From IMG/VR virus record IMGVR_UViG_3300049783_001343, positions 1-58,515 of that record: 58,515 bases of DNA; one strand, written 5' to 3'. Of this stretch, positions 17,553 through 27,411 are shown piece after piece. A program made the position numbers and the translations under genes. Position 1 is the stretch's first letter, and every line of letters starts with the position of its first letter. Source of the stretch: a virus. The notes beneath the pieces were generated by a model that was not told the DNA's origin, searched no databases, and saw only the letters and a list, made by a program, of their open reading frames with translations.

Positions 17553-19307
17553 ATGGCAAGTACCTACACTGCAAATAGCGGCATCGAAAAGCCCGGCGAT
17601 GCCGAGCAAGCTGGATTGTGGGGTCAAACCGCAAACTTAAACTTTGATATCATTGATCGAGTTCTCAACGGGGTCGGTGCTGTCACCTTGTCTGGCACGA
17701 CTCACACTTTGGCAACCAGCGACGGAGCGCTGTCCGAGGGGCAGAATAAAGTGCTAGTGTTCGGCGGGTCTCCCAGCGGAACGAACACCGTAACTATCAG
17801 CCCAAACGACCAAGAAAAACAGTATTTTGTGGTCAACGACTCTGGCCAAAGCATCGTGCTAACCCAAGGATCTGGAGCAAGCGTCACCGTTGCGGATGGC
17901 GCCAAAGCCATTGTCTACTGCGACGGGGCCGGTGTAACTGCCGCAGTGACGGCTTTGTCGGAAGCTGCAAGCGAAGCCGAGGCTATAGCAGGGACCGATA
18001 ACGTCAATTTTTTAACATCTCTTCGTGTAAAGCAGACGCTGGCCACTCAGGCCGCGGCCGAGGCCGGCACGGATGCTAGTAGTTTAATGTCGCCGCTGCG
18101 CACAAAGCAGGCGCTCATTGCAGCGGGCCTACTTGACGCTATTGGGGACATCGCCGTAACGGCAAATGACGCAATCCCCACAGGATCATTGCGAACAGAC
18201 GGGGCTGTGTATTTGCAATCGGCTTACCCTGATCTTTTTACGGTGGTTGGCTTACTTCCAGATTGGGACGAGGCCCCTAAACTTCCCAACCCTGCGGCTC
18301 TGACCGGCAACGCGGTCAAAGGCGCCGCTTGGAGCCCCGACAGCGTATACCTAACTGTTGTGGACTTCGTGACGCCTTTCGTCTATATCTATAAGCGTTC
18401 GGGCGACGTGTTCACAAAACTTTCCAACCCTGCAACCCTGCCTGCTGACTCAGCCAATGGCATCGCGTGGAGTCCCGACGGCGTATACCTAACTGTTGTG
18501 CACTTTGATTCACCTTTCGTCACTATTTATAAGCGTTCGGGCGACGTGTTCACAAAACTTGCCAACCCTGCAACCCTACCTACAGAGAGGGGGTTTGGTG
18601 TAGCTTGGAGTCCCGACGGCGTATACATGTCTGTTGCGCACATAACCTCGCCTTTCGTCACTATTTATAAGCGTGCGGGCGACGTGTTCACAAAACTTGC
18701 CAACCCTGCAACCCTACCTACAGGCAGCGGGAATGGCATCGCGTGGAGCCCCGACGGCGTATACATGTCTGTTGCGCACATAACCTCGCCTTTCGTCACT
18801 ATTTATAAGCGTGCGGGCGACGTGTTCACAAAACTTTCCAACGCTGCAACCCTACCCACGGGCGAGGGCAAAGGGGTCGCGTTTTCCCCTGACGGCGTAC
18901 ACCTGACTGTCGCCCACGACATCTCGCCTTTCGTCTCTATCTATAAGCGTGCGGGCGACGTGTTCACAAAACAACGCGACCCCGCAGTGCTACCCACGGG
19001 TGAAAGCAACGCAGCAGCGTGGAGTGCAGACAGCACGTATATGGGGCTTGCGCACGTCAACTCACCTTTCGTCACTGTTTATAAGCGTTCGGGCGACGTG
19101 TTCACAAAGATTTTGGACTTTACAACGCTGCCGACAAGCACTGCGAGCGCCTTGGCGTGGAGCGGCACTGGCACCTATCTTACCGTGGGGTACAATGGAA
19201 CGCCTTTCTTTTCGACATACAAAGGGAAGAACTATGACATTGACACCGAGTTTGCAGTTCCAAAAGTTTCAATCGCGAACGCGAACGTCCTCATAAAAGC
19301 GGAGTAA
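17553..19307 (+). CDS. Tail fibre with seven-repeat beta-propeller
   Basis: A 584-residue protein. An N-terminal virion-binding and shaft part (about 1-240) has the GDAEQAGLWGQTANLNFD pattern of fibre attachment domains. It is followed by seven 46-residue repeats (about 243-564), each with AWSPDGVYL, SPFVTIYKR and GDVFT segments. Seven blades with SPDG-type turns predict a closed seven-bladed beta-propeller, probably the receptor-binding tip. Blades 3 and 4 are almost identical. Confidence 0.78.
   Translation: MASTYTANSGIEKPGDAEQAGLWGQTANLNFDIIDRVLNGVGAVTLSGTTHTLATSDGALSEGQNKVLVFGGSPSGTNTVTISPNDQEKQYFVVNDSGQSIVLTQGSGASVTVADGAKAIVYCDGAGVTAAVTALSEAASEAEAIAGTDNVNFLTSLRVKQTLATQAAAEAGTDASSLMSPLRTKQALIAAGLLDAIGDIAVTANDAIPTGSLRTDGAVYLQSAYPDLFTVVGLLPDWDEAPKLPNPAALTGNAVKGAAWSPDSVYLTVVDFVTPFVYIYKRSGDVFTKLSNPATLPADSANGIAWSPDGVYLTVVHFDSPFVTIYKRSGDVFTKLANPATLPTERGFGVAWSPDGVYMSVAHITSPFVTIYKRAGDVFTKLANPATLPTGSGNGIAWSPDGVYMSVAHITSPFVTIYKRAGDVFTKLSNAATLPTGEGKGVAFSPDGVHLTVAHDISPFVSIYKRAGDVFTKQRDPAVLPTGESNAAAWSADSTYMGLAHVNSPFVTVYKRSGDVFTKILDFTTLPTSTASALAWSGTGTYLTVGYNGTPFFSTYKGKNYDIDTEFAVPKVSIANANVLIKAE
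18279..19244 (+). repeat. Seven tandem 138-bp coding repeats
   Basis: Seven consecutive 138-bp units encode the seven predicted propeller blades of the fibre. The third and fourth units share long identical stretches, indicating recent duplication or gene conversion. The unit length holds across all seven copies, so the frame is kept. Confidence 0.85.
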
Positions 19308-19311
19308 GCCA

Positions 19312-19890
19312 ATGCGTACAATCTATAGCGTCGACAAAGACCGCATTTTCTCGGGCGGCGTTTCTGAAATTGGCCCCCGCCAAGGTCGTCCCGTGGGTTG
19401 GATCACCGCAGAAACACCACCGCCTGACGGGATCGCCCAATGGAGCGGCGAGGGGTGGATTACCTTGGCCCAATTGCCCCCACCCCCTGACGTTTACCCT
19501 GACACCCAATCCGCACGCGCGGCGATGCTAGGCTTTATCGAAAGCATCACAGATCAAATCACAAGCCAATATCCGAAAGCGGAAGTATCGGCGTGGGGTT
19601 CTAAGGCAGAAGCGGCGCGGGCTGTTATTGCTGGCACTGCACGGGCCGACCAAGTGGCGTTGATCCAAGACGAAGCTGACATCGTGGGTACGACCCTTGG
19701 GGATCAAGCGGCGGCAGTCGTGGCGAAAGCCGTGGTTTTTGAAGCGATAGTTGCGAAGGTTTCGGGGTTGCGTCAAGCGACAGACGCGGCATTGGTTGCG
19801 GCCTCTACATCGGCAGGGCGTGAGGCTGTTCTCGACGCGGCAACGATCCAAGCCGCTACTCTTGCATCAGAATATGGACTTACAACATGA
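19312..19890 (+). CDS. Putative tail fibre assembly protein
   Basis: A 192-residue protein. It has an N-terminal Trp/Pro-containing segment (QWSGEGWITLAQLPPPPD) and a long Ala-rich helical C-terminal part, as in DUF4376-like and fibre-assembly proteins placed just after fibre genes. SD GGAG lies before ATG. It may act as a chaperone of the propeller fibre or as a small fibre subunit. Confidence 0.62.
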   Translation: MRTIYSVDKDRIFSGGVSEIGPRQGRPVGWITAETPPPDGIAQWSGEGWITLAQLPPPPDVYPDTQSARAAMLGFIESITDQITSQYPKAEVSAWGSKAEAARAVIAGTARADQVALIQDEADIVGTTLGDQAAAVVAKAVVFEAIVAKVSGLRQATDAALVAASTSAGREAVLDAATIQAATLASEYGLTT

Positions 19891-20246
19891 CCCACAACTA
19901 TTCAGAAACTCGTATCATTGGATTTAAGCGCATCTGCGTCTTCTTTGCTTTAGGGCCGATTGTCCTGCCCGTGTTTATGGTTTTCAGCGCGGGTCATTGG
20001 CTCGACCGTAAAGGTTGGGGGGTCGGTTGGCGACGGTGGGTTATCGCCCTTCCTGTTGTCGCCTTCACTGTGATCAACACTCTGCACAATTGGACGGTAT
20101 GCACGCTCTTGTTTTGGGAGTTCCCAAGGGAGTTCCAGACGACAACGCGACTAAAGCGCCTAAAGTCTGACCCGGACCCAGCAAAGCGTGAACTCGCGGA
20201 CATGCTCGGCGGGTTCCTCAATAGCCAAGACCCAGACCACTACTGA
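19887..20246 (+). CDS. Small two-helix membrane protein
   Basis: A 119-residue protein with two hydrophobic helices (about residues 15-35 and 48-72) and a charged cytosolic tail of Lys/Asp/Pro. It overlaps the previous gene (ATGA). It could be a holin, but it is far from the lysozyme gene, so it is left unnamed. Confidence 0.62.
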   Translation: MTHNYSETRIIGFKRICVFFALGPIVLPVFMVFSAGHWLDRKGWGVGWRRWVIALPVVAFTVINTLHNWTVCTLLFWEFPREFQTTTRLKRLKSDPDPAKRELADMLGGFLNSQDPDHY

Positions 20247-20261
20247 TCCAAGAGGTGCGAC

Positions 20262-22130
20262 ATGCCATTGACGAAGCTCCAGTTTAGGCCGGGTGTTAAC
20301 CGTGAGACCACCGCGTATGCAAACGAGGGCGGCTGGTTTGATGGTAATCGGGTGCGGTTCCGCGACGGTTTGCCGGAGACCATTGGTGGCTGGAAAAAAA
20401 TCTCATCACTGCAGTTTCTAGGCACGTGCCGCGCGCTTATTGGCTGGCGGGTTTTGGACGGAACCCAGCTTTTGGGAGTCGGGACCCACTTGAAATACTA
20501 CCTTGGGCGAGGTGGCGGCTATAGCGACATAACCCCAATCCGATCAACAACCGCCGCGGGGGACGCCACGTTCGCGGCGGTTGACGGAAGTTCCACCGTA
20601 ACAGTCACAGACGTCACCCACGGGGCACTGTTAAACGATTTTGTCACGTTCACGGACGCCGTTTCTCTTGGTGGGGCTGTGACCGCGCTGGTGCTGAACT
20701 CGGAATATCAAATAACGGCCATTGTAGACTCCGACAACTATGAGATCGCGTTGCCCGTCGCAGCCAACGCCAGTGACACTTCTGACGGCGGCGCCGCTAC
20801 GGTGGGGGCCTATCAGGTCAATACGGGTCTCGACACTTCTGTGATCGGCACAGGGTGGGGAGCTGGGGCTTGGGGAGCGGGCGGTTGGGGTGAAGCCTCG
20901 TCAACCGCCATCGCCGGAGCCCAGTTGCGCGTTTGGACCCACACAAACTTTGGAGAAGACCTTATATTTGCCCCACGAGGCGGTGGCGTTTACTATTGGG
21001 ACCGCACGAGCGGGTTTGCCTCCCGTGGTGTAAACATAACCTCGCTTGCTGGCGCCAACACTTCACCTACAATTGCGAACATTCTTCTTTTGTCTGAACG
21101 TGACCGTCACGTTATAGTTTTCGGAACAGACGATGAGTTTATACCGGGGGTGCTTGACCCTTTGCTCATTCGGTTTTCTGCCACAGAAAGTATTACGGAC
21201 TGGGAGTCTCGCCCCAACAACACTGCAGGGAGCCTGCGCGTAGGGTCAGGCAATGAAATAATTGCGGCTGTGCACACAAGACTTTTGACATTGGTAATCA
21301 CGGACGAGTCCGTGCACGCTATGCAGTTTAGCGGCCCGCCTTTCACGTTCGGTATTAACGAAGTGGCTTTCGGCACTTCGATCGCGAGCCCCAAGGCAGC
21401 AGTGGGGGTCGGTGACGAGGTTATGTGGATGGGGGTTGGTTCGTTTTACAGGTTCAACGGGCTCGTGCAGCAGATACCGTGCAGTGTCAGAGATTACGTC
21501 TTTGGAGATATTAACGAAAACCAGTACGCCAAGGTTTTCGCGGGACATGAGGGTTCTTTTGGTGAGGTTTATTGGTTCTACCCGTCAAGTGGATCTCAGG
21601 ACAATGACAAATATGTTGTGTACAATTACCTGCAGGATCTTTGGTATTACGGAGACTTGAGCCGAACCTCATGGCTCGCACGCTCAGTGTTTTCATCACC
21701 CATTGCCGCTTCCAAAGATAACTATCTCTACTTTCACGAAACAGGTATCACCGACGGAGATTTTGAACCCGCGCAGGCGCTGGGGTCATTTATTGAGTCC
21801 AGCCCAGTCGATATCGGGGACGGTGACAACTTCATGTTCGTTACGCGCATGATCCCCGACCTAACGTTCACTGGCTCAGAGGGTGCTACTGCCCCAAGTG
21901 CTACGATGACATTGTCGATGCAAAACTTTTCGGGCGGGGCATATGTCGGCTCCAATGCGCAGGATGTTGTGCAGACAGTCGCGGTCCCCGTTGAGCAGTT
22001 CACCGAGCAGGTTTACTTGCGCTTGCGGGGGAGATCGATACGCCTACGAGTGAGTTCTACATGCGATTGCACCGCATGGCGGCTGGGAGCCCCACGTCTC
22101 GACTTTAGACCCGATGGTCGCCGAGGATGA
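20262..22130 (+). CDS. Tail hub protein, P22 gp10-like / tail tubular B-like
   Basis: A 622-residue protein with an N-terminal segment FRPGVNRETTAYANEGGWFDGNRVRFRDGLPETIGGW that is highly characteristic of podoviral tail nozzle or DNA-stabilisation proteins. The rest is a strand-rich propeller-like body. It would close the portal channel and carry the fibres. SD AGAGG precedes ATG. Its stop overlaps the start of the next gene. Confidence 0.85.
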   Translation: MPLTKLQFRPGVNRETTAYANEGGWFDGNRVRFRDGLPETIGGWKKISSLQFLGTCRALIGWRVLDGTQLLGVGTHLKYYLGRGGGYSDITPIRSTTAAGDATFAAVDGSSTVTVTDVTHGALLNDFVTFTDAVSLGGAVTALVLNSEYQITAIVDSDNYEIALPVAANASDTSDGGAATVGAYQVNTGLDTSVIGTGWGAGAWGAGGWGEASSTAIAGAQLRVWTHTNFGEDLIFAPRGGGVYYWDRTSGFASRGVNITSLAGANTSPTIANILLLSERDRHVIVFGTDDEFIPGVLDPLLIRFSATESITDWESRPNNTAGSLRVGSGNEIIAAVHTRLLTLVITDESVHAMQFSGPPFTFGINEVAFGTSIASPKAAVGVGDEVMWMGVGSFYRFNGLVQQIPCSVRDYVFGDINENQYAKVFAGHEGSFGEVYWFYPSSGSQDNDKYVVYNYLQDLWYYGDLSRTSWLARSVFSSPIAASKDNYLYFHETGITDGDFEPAQALGSFIESSPVDIGDGDNFMFVTRMIPDLTFTGSEGATAPSATMTLSMQNFSGGAYVGSNAQDVVQTVAVPVEQFTEQVYLRLRGRSIRLRVSSTCDCTAWRLGAPRLDFRPDGRRG

Positions 22131-22378
22131 GCCGTGCCACAGCAATACCGTACTTCCCATCCCCGCCGGCGGAGTACAGTCAGCGTCACATGTCGCAGCT
22201 GGTGCAGTCTTTTGCAGTCTTTGCGCAGCAGACTCAAAACGTCGGCCCTGTGCAGGCCACCACACTCAAGCTCACAGACCTTCCGATCTTTGCCGACAAC
22301 GCGGCTGCGATCACTGGCGATCTTGTTGACGGGGATGTTTACAAAACGGCGACAGGTGAGCTCAGAATTGTAGTGTAG
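22127..22378 (+). CDS. Small conserved virion-associated protein
   Basis: An 83-residue protein overlapping the tail hub gene (ATGA). The segment PYFPSPPAEYSQRHMSQLVQSF resembles short proteins that follow tail hub genes in marine phages, with an N-terminal helix and a C-terminal beta hairpin (GDVYKTATGELRIV). Other frames over the same bases are shadows. Probably a needle or fibre-adaptor subunit; unproven. Confidence 0.7.
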   Translation: MSRATAIPYFPSPPAEYSQRHMSQLVQSFAVFAQQTQNVGPVQATTLKLTDLPIFADNAAAITGDLVDGDVYKTATGELRIVV

Positions 22379-22429
22379 CCTTTCTTCGCGCAGTTTGGTA
22401 CTAATACGACATAGATGCTGGAGACGCAC

Positions 22430-23578
22430 ATGGTTTTACCTCTTCTTTTTAGCTTCCTCGGTGGAGGGCTTGCCAACGCGGGGGTTCTGGGCGCTGCTGG
22501 ATCGTTTCTCGCAAATCCTCTTGTCGCGAGTGCCATTGGTTCAGGCCTTGGCACAGCTGTTGAAACCGGTGATATCAAAAAAGGCATCGGTGCCGGTCTT
22601 GGTTCTTTTGCAGGAGGCTCCCTTGCGGGCAGTCTTACAGGAGGCATGGGAGGCGCGGCCGCAACCTCTGCAAACAACGTCAGCGGAAACATGGCAGAGT
22701 CGCTGCGTCCCATGGCTCGCCCGGAAAACTTAATGGGTGGCACTTCAATCGGCAGCGCTGGAGCAGGGCTTAAAGATATAGCCAGCGCTGGTATGGCTTT
22801 CGGATCTTCCGCGGAAGGCATTGGCTCAATGCTTGGCGGTCAGGTCGGAGGCGCGCTGCTTGCTGGCGGTGGCAACAAGTCTTCTGGAGGATCTGAAGGG
22901 CCCGACCTTTCCCAAATGCGCCCAATGGACCGTGAAGCGCGCACACCCGGCGCCGACTTTGTTCCGGGCCAATCCCCTGAGTTCGACTTCGGAGTCAGCA
23001 CACCTTACACCACCGATTATATGAACCAATACGCGCCCAAAGGCATGTTGGGGGGCGGTATGGTGGAGCGCACGGTGGCCGGATATGGCCCTGTTGCGAT
23101 GCGAGAGGGCGGTATTGCCGACATCGGCGCCACGCCGCGCGGAGGGTCCGCCCCTGCCCCGAACGAACGTGAAGTTATATCCGCGGCCATCGCAGCCGTG
23201 CAGGGCACACATCCTCAACCACAGGTGGCTCTTGGTGCGTTTCTTGCGCAATACGGCGAAGCTGCGCTGCGTGATCTGGTGGACCGTGTTCAGTCCGGCG
23301 AGATGGGCGAAACTGCAGCCAAGACAGAGGGCAAGCTGGATGGACCGGGGGACGGCATGAGTGACATGATCCCTGCGAGCATCGACGGACAAGACGACGT
23401 TTTGTTGAGTGACGGAGAATACATCGTCCCTGCGGACGTCGTGAGCGGTCTTGGTAACGGCTCAAGCGATGCGGGTGCCCAAGCGCTAAACACCATGAAC
23501 GACCGCGTACGTCTCGAACGAACAGGTAAAAAGAAGCAGGCCCCCGAGGTTCCTCAGAATAAGATGATGCCTGCATGA
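22430..23578 (+). CDS. Internal virion protein 1 (ejection type)
   Basis: A 382-residue protein, Gly/Ala-rich and membrane-active-looking in its first ~140 residues. It ends with DGMSDMIPASIDGQDDVLLSDGEYIVPADVVSGLGNGS, a strongly conserved block in virion proteins of marine podophages. ATG 22430 is used because GGAG lies 6 bases upstream; an earlier ATG at 22415 lacks an SD. It probably enters the host envelope with the DNA. Confidence 0.75.
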   Translation: MVLPLLFSFLGGGLANAGVLGAAGSFLANPLVASAIGSGLGTAVETGDIKKGIGAGLGSFAGGSLAGSLTGGMGGAAATSANNVSGNMAESLRPMARPENLMGGTSIGSAGAGLKDIASAGMAFGSSAEGIGSMLGGQVGGALLAGGGNKSSGGSEGPDLSQMRPMDREARTPGADFVPGQSPEFDFGVSTPYTTDYMNQYAPKGMLGGGMVERTVAGYGPVAMREGGIADIGATPRGGSAPAPNEREVISAAIAAVQGTHPQPQVALGAFLAQYGEAALRDLVDRVQSGEMGETAAKTEGKLDGPGDGMSDMIPASIDGQDDVLLSDGEYIVPADVVSGLGNGSSDAGAQALNTMNDRVRLERTGKKKQAPEVPQNKMMPA

Positions 23579-24006
23579 CCAAAGACGTCCGCATATCGCC
23601 GGTACGTCCAGAACTTGTAGATATAGTGTGGCCAGCGGCGAGCAAGATGTTGGAACTAGCAACCGACACCTCGGGTGGAAAGTTTTCCATCGAAGGTGTG
23701 CACAAAGCGGTGATCAACGGGGAACTGGTACTATGGATGATATTGGAAGACGGGGCCCCTGTGGCGTTTTATACGACACGTTTGGTTGAATACCCGAACC
23801 GGCGCGCGATGGCCATGGACTGGGTGGGTGGATCTGGGCTATCTTCGTGGCGAAACGAAGCGCTTGACGCAATGGAAAAGCACGCGCGTGCAAATAAATG
23901 CCAACACTTGGAAGGTTTTGGCAGGGCGGCGTGGGGGCGTATATTGAAGCGGCGCGGGTGGAAGCCCGAGTACGTCGCATACAGGATGGAGCTGAACGAT
24001 GAGTAA
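23575..24006 (+). CDS. GNAT-like small protein
   Basis: A 143-residue protein overlapping the previous gene (ATGA). A strand-helix pattern with FYTTRLVEY, a helix ending AMEKHARANKC and GFGRAAWGRILKRRGW is reminiscent of an acetyltransferase (GNAT) fold, as in small phage proteins sited among internal virion genes. No clear acetyl-CoA loop is seen, so activity is doubtful. Confidence 0.6.
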   Translation: MTKDVRISPVRPELVDIVWPAASKMLELATDTSGGKFSIEGVHKAVINGELVLWMILEDGAPVAFYTTRLVEYPNRRAMAMDWVGGSGLSSWRNEALDAMEKHARANKCQHLEGFGRAAWGRILKRRGWKPEYVAYRMELNDE

Positions 24007-25267
24007 GGGCGGATCAACCACCGAGCAGACAACCACACAGGACGTTCCTGATTGGGCCAAGCCGTATTACGAAGACGTTCTTGGTAAAAGCAAATCCATG
24101 AGCGAAGAGGGGTACGTGCCTTTTACGGGCGCACGTATCGCTGGCGACTCTGGTGATTTAAGCACATCCCAAGACATGATCCGCGATAATGCCGCGCAAG
24201 GGGGTGCTGGTTTTGATGCGGCGAGGGGCGCACTGGGCGGATTGGGCTCTCTCGCTGGCGATCTGGGTCAACAACAGGGGTCTAATTTTGCCGCGTTTAA
24301 CGGTTTTGACGCCGGCGTCGCTGATCCGTATGCGGGGTTCTCTGAGTTTGGCGGGGCACAGGAGTTTGGCGGGGCTCAGGAATTTGGTTTTGATCCGACT
24401 CGTCAGTTCGACGGGGCCACAGCCGCCCAGTATATGTCACCTTACATGGAGTCCGTTGTAAACCGTCAGCAAGAAGATGCCTACGAGCAGTTTGACCGTG
24501 GGCGCGCTGGGCGTGACGCGCAAGCTGTCAGTGCCGGCGCCTTCGGTGGATCTCGGCAGGCTGTTCAAGAAGGTATTGCGAGCGAGGCTCTCAGTACCCA
24601 ACTGGGCGACATTCAGGCATCAGGTTCGCAGCGCGCGTTCGAGCAAGCACAGCAGCAATTCGAGCGTGACCGTTCTGCAAGTATGACCACAGAACAGTCC
24701 CGCGCCGCAGAGGCAGCCCGTGTTCAAGGGATTGGTGTTGGTGAAGCTGGCCGCGTGCAGGATATGAATGCAAGTGAAGCCGCGCGCGTGCAGGCCGGTC
24801 AAGCCTCCGAACTTGCGCGGACTCAAGGTATCAATATCGATGAGCAGGCTCGCGTTCAGAACGCTAACGCTGCAGAGCAGGGTCGTGTCCAAGGCGCGAC
24901 CGCCGATGAAGCGATGCGCCAAAGGGAGTTCCAGCTCCAGACCATGGGCTTCAGTGCCGACATGGCAACACAAATGGCAAACTTGCAGGACCGTGCTGAT
25001 CAGGGCGACGTTCAGGCTGCGCAGCTTCTTGAGGCCCAAGGGCTTGGTAACATGGCGCGTGATCAAGCCGGATTGGACATAAACTACCAAGACTTCCTTC
25101 GTCAGCAGAATTTCCCACGTCAACAGTTGGCTGATCAGTCGGCGCTGTTGCGGGGCATGCCCGTGGCGGCCGCTGGGTCAACCACAACCGAGACGCCCTA
25201 CAATCCAATGCAGCAAGCACTCGGTGCGGGCATATCGGCTCTTGGTGTCTATAAAGGAATGCAGTGA
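23999..25267 (+). CDS. Internal virion protein 2
   Basis: A 422-residue Gln/Ala/Gly-rich protein. Short repeats EFGGAQ occur three times near residue 118. A helical region of 11-13-residue repeats centred on A-RVQG (about 238-305) predicts a long amphipathic helix or coiled coil. Context between other internal proteins supports a DNA-ejection conduit role. Confidence 0.7.
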   Translation: MSKGGSTTEQTTTQDVPDWAKPYYEDVLGKSKSMSEEGYVPFTGARIAGDSGDLSTSQDMIRDNAAQGGAGFDAARGALGGLGSLAGDLGQQQGSNFAAFNGFDAGVADPYAGFSEFGGAQEFGGAQEFGFDPTRQFDGATAAQYMSPYMESVVNRQQEDAYEQFDRGRAGRDAQAVSAGAFGGSRQAVQEGIASEALSTQLGDIQASGSQRAFEQAQQQFERDRSASMTTEQSRAAEAARVQGIGVGEAGRVQDMNASEAARVQAGQASELARTQGINIDEQARVQNANAAEQGRVQGATADEAMRQREFQLQTMGFSADMATQMANLQDRADQGDVQAAQLLEAQGLGNMARDQAGLDINYQDFLRQQNFPRQQLADQSALLRGMPVAAAGSTTTETPYNPMQQALGAGISALGVYKGMQ

Positions 25268-27399
25268 TGAACATCCTCGAAACGCAGGATAAGCTCAAGG
25301 GCCTGTCGCAAGACCAGCTTATGGCGGAAATGAAGATGCCCACCGGTCAAGCACCGCAGTTCTTGGTGTTGAGCGAGATCACTCGCCGTCAGAAGATGCA
25401 AGAGTCGTTTTCTTTGGAGCAAGGCAAAGACGAGACCACTGTGGCGCAAGACGCTGTGGCGGCTGCGGGCATGCCCGGTCAGTTCGCTGGCGATATGGCT
25501 GGCACGATGGCTCCCCAGACTGACATGGACGGAAACACCGGTGCAATGCCCCAGCAAGCGATGCCGCCCCAAGGCTCCCCCGCTCCACAGACTATGTCTG
25601 GTGGTGGGATCGTATCGTTGCAAGAAGGTGGCCCTGTAGGTGGTGACATCTCCAGCCTTATGACCGATCCCACAATCCAGACAATGGCCAACCGTGCAGG
25701 TATGTCCATTCAAGAATACTTCGACAGCCTTGCTCCCGAAGCGCAGGCGCAGCACTTGAGGCGCGTTGAGCGTTCCAGCATGATGGCTCTGGAACCTACT
25801 GTTGCAGGGACGCCGCTGGCAGTTAACCCGTCGTCCGCGGAAAGCACGCAGGACACGTTCAGAGCCGGTGATGCTTTTGAAGATGAACGTGCCGGTTATA
25901 TTCAAGACCTGCTGCGCGAGTCGTCGGGCCCTGAGCCTTTCGATATGCAGACTCTCGCTGGTCGTGGCGTACAACCCAAGGCTCCCGAGTTTGACGCTCG
26001 GTCGGCACCCAATCTGCCCAATCGGCTTCTGTCGGGGCAGCGGGGCGAAGGCGCGTCGGCTATGAACGACTTCCCGAGAGTGCCGTCCGCGCTAAACGCT
26101 CCAAACCCAACAAGTGGGCAACCGTTTAGCATAGAGCAGCCGCCTAATCGGTCGTACCCCAGCCCGCGAGGTCCCGTCAATAACGACCGCCCTGTTGCGA
26201 TGCCTACACCCTCGCCGCATGGCCCCAGTCCAGTTGGCGCGATAGACACCGGCGCTTTTGGCGAAACGTTGGGCAGGTGGGGTGACTCCGCAAGAGACGC
26301 TACAGATCTAACCGCAAGCTCAATCACTGCAATTGGCGACTACGATCCAAACCGTGAGCTTGGGCAAAGCGGCGGCGCTTTTGGTGATCTGGGCTATTTG
26401 GCGCAACTGGGGGTCGGCGCTATTAGCAAAGCCCCCGGAGTTGCGGGGGCAGGATTGGGCTATTTGGCCGGACAGACGGGCGACTTGGCAGTGACCACCG
26501 CAGAGATAGTTAACAACCTTGTCGACCCTTATACCAACTACGTCGCTGGGGTCACGGCCAACCCGAACGACGGCCCGTCCGCTATGGAGGAGGCCGCGAC
26601 TGCACCGCAAGCAAACACTGGAGCAGGTCTTGCCGAACTTGGCCCAACGGTTTCCGCCGCTGCGGCACAAGAAAGCGCGCCCGATGCCGGAATGGACATG
26701 GGAACGGCTCTTTCTGGTGTCGTTATGCCGCCCGTCGGAGGAGCCCCTGCCCAATCGCAAGGTTCACGCGCGGCGCCGTCTGGTGGTGGTATCGCAAGCA
26801 TGGCTGCCCAAGGCGGCGGAGCTCCGTCTGACTACGAGCAAGAGCTTATTAAGATGTTGAACGCCCGCGAAAAGCGTGCCGAGCAGGACAAGTGGATGGC
26901 GCTTGCTGAGGCTGGTATGGCCCTGATGTCGTCTTCGCAGCCAACGTTTGGCGGAGCTCTTGGCGAAGCTGGACAGGCTGGGCTTGGTGCACTGCGTGCA
27001 GGTACCGAGTCTGCTGAAACCGATCGTCTGGGCATGCTCGGTGCGATTGAGCAGTCCCGTTTGGGCCGCGAACAGCTTCAGATGCAACGCCAAGCAGCGG
27101 CTGCAAGGGCGGCTTCGGGCCGCAGTAGTGGCAGTGGCGGGGATGACGAGGGACCGATTGGTGATATTACTGCTGGACAGGGTCGCACAGTTGCGCAACA
27201 CAACGCGGACATTGAGTTCTACAGGGAAAGTTTAAGCGGTGCTTACGGCCCGGTAAATCCGGGCGACCGCGTGACCCTAACGAGCGCGCTTAACACCTCT
27301 GTTGGCCGCAGGAACGCTCTTCTGACGGCAGGGTCCGGCACGCCGTTTGGTGGGGCGGTGCCTGTTGGTCAGATAGACCTCGACCTCACTGCCCCATAA
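25267..27399 (+). CDS. Internal virion protein 3
   Basis: A 710-residue protein. It has an N-terminal helical part, long Pro/Gly/Ala-rich low-complexity stretches, a hydrophobic Gly-rich segment (about 370-400) and a Met/Ala/Gln-rich helix near residues 525-620. ATG 25267 overlaps the previous stop. The architecture matches ejection proteins, which are stored in the head and inserted in the host envelope. Confidence 0.7.
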   Translation: MNILETQDKLKGLSQDQLMAEMKMPTGQAPQFLVLSEITRRQKMQESFSLEQGKDETTVAQDAVAAAGMPGQFAGDMAGTMAPQTDMDGNTGAMPQQAMPPQGSPAPQTMSGGGIVSLQEGGPVGGDISSLMTDPTIQTMANRAGMSIQEYFDSLAPEAQAQHLRRVERSSMMALEPTVAGTPLAVNPSSAESTQDTFRAGDAFEDERAGYIQDLLRESSGPEPFDMQTLAGRGVQPKAPEFDARSAPNLPNRLLSGQRGEGASAMNDFPRVPSALNAPNPTSGQPFSIEQPPNRSYPSPRGPVNNDRPVAMPTPSPHGPSPVGAIDTGAFGETLGRWGDSARDATDLTASSITAIGDYDPNRELGQSGGAFGDLGYLAQLGVGAISKAPGVAGAGLGYLAGQTGDLAVTTAEIVNNLVDPYTNYVAGVTANPNDGPSAMEEAATAPQANTGAGLAELGPTVSAAAAQESAPDAGMDMGTALSGVVMPPVGGAPAQSQGSRAAPSGGGIASMAAQGGGAPSDYEQELIKMLNAREKRAEQDKWMALAEAGMALMSSSQPTFGGALGEAGQAGLGALRAGTESAETDRLGMLGAIEQSRLGREQLQMQRQAAAARAASGRSSGSGGDDEGPIGDITAGQGRTVAQHNADIEFYRESLSGAYGPVNPGDRVTLTSALNTSVGRRNALLTAGSGTPFGGAVPVGQIDLDLTAP

Positions 27400-27411
27400 G
27401 GAGACTTCACA

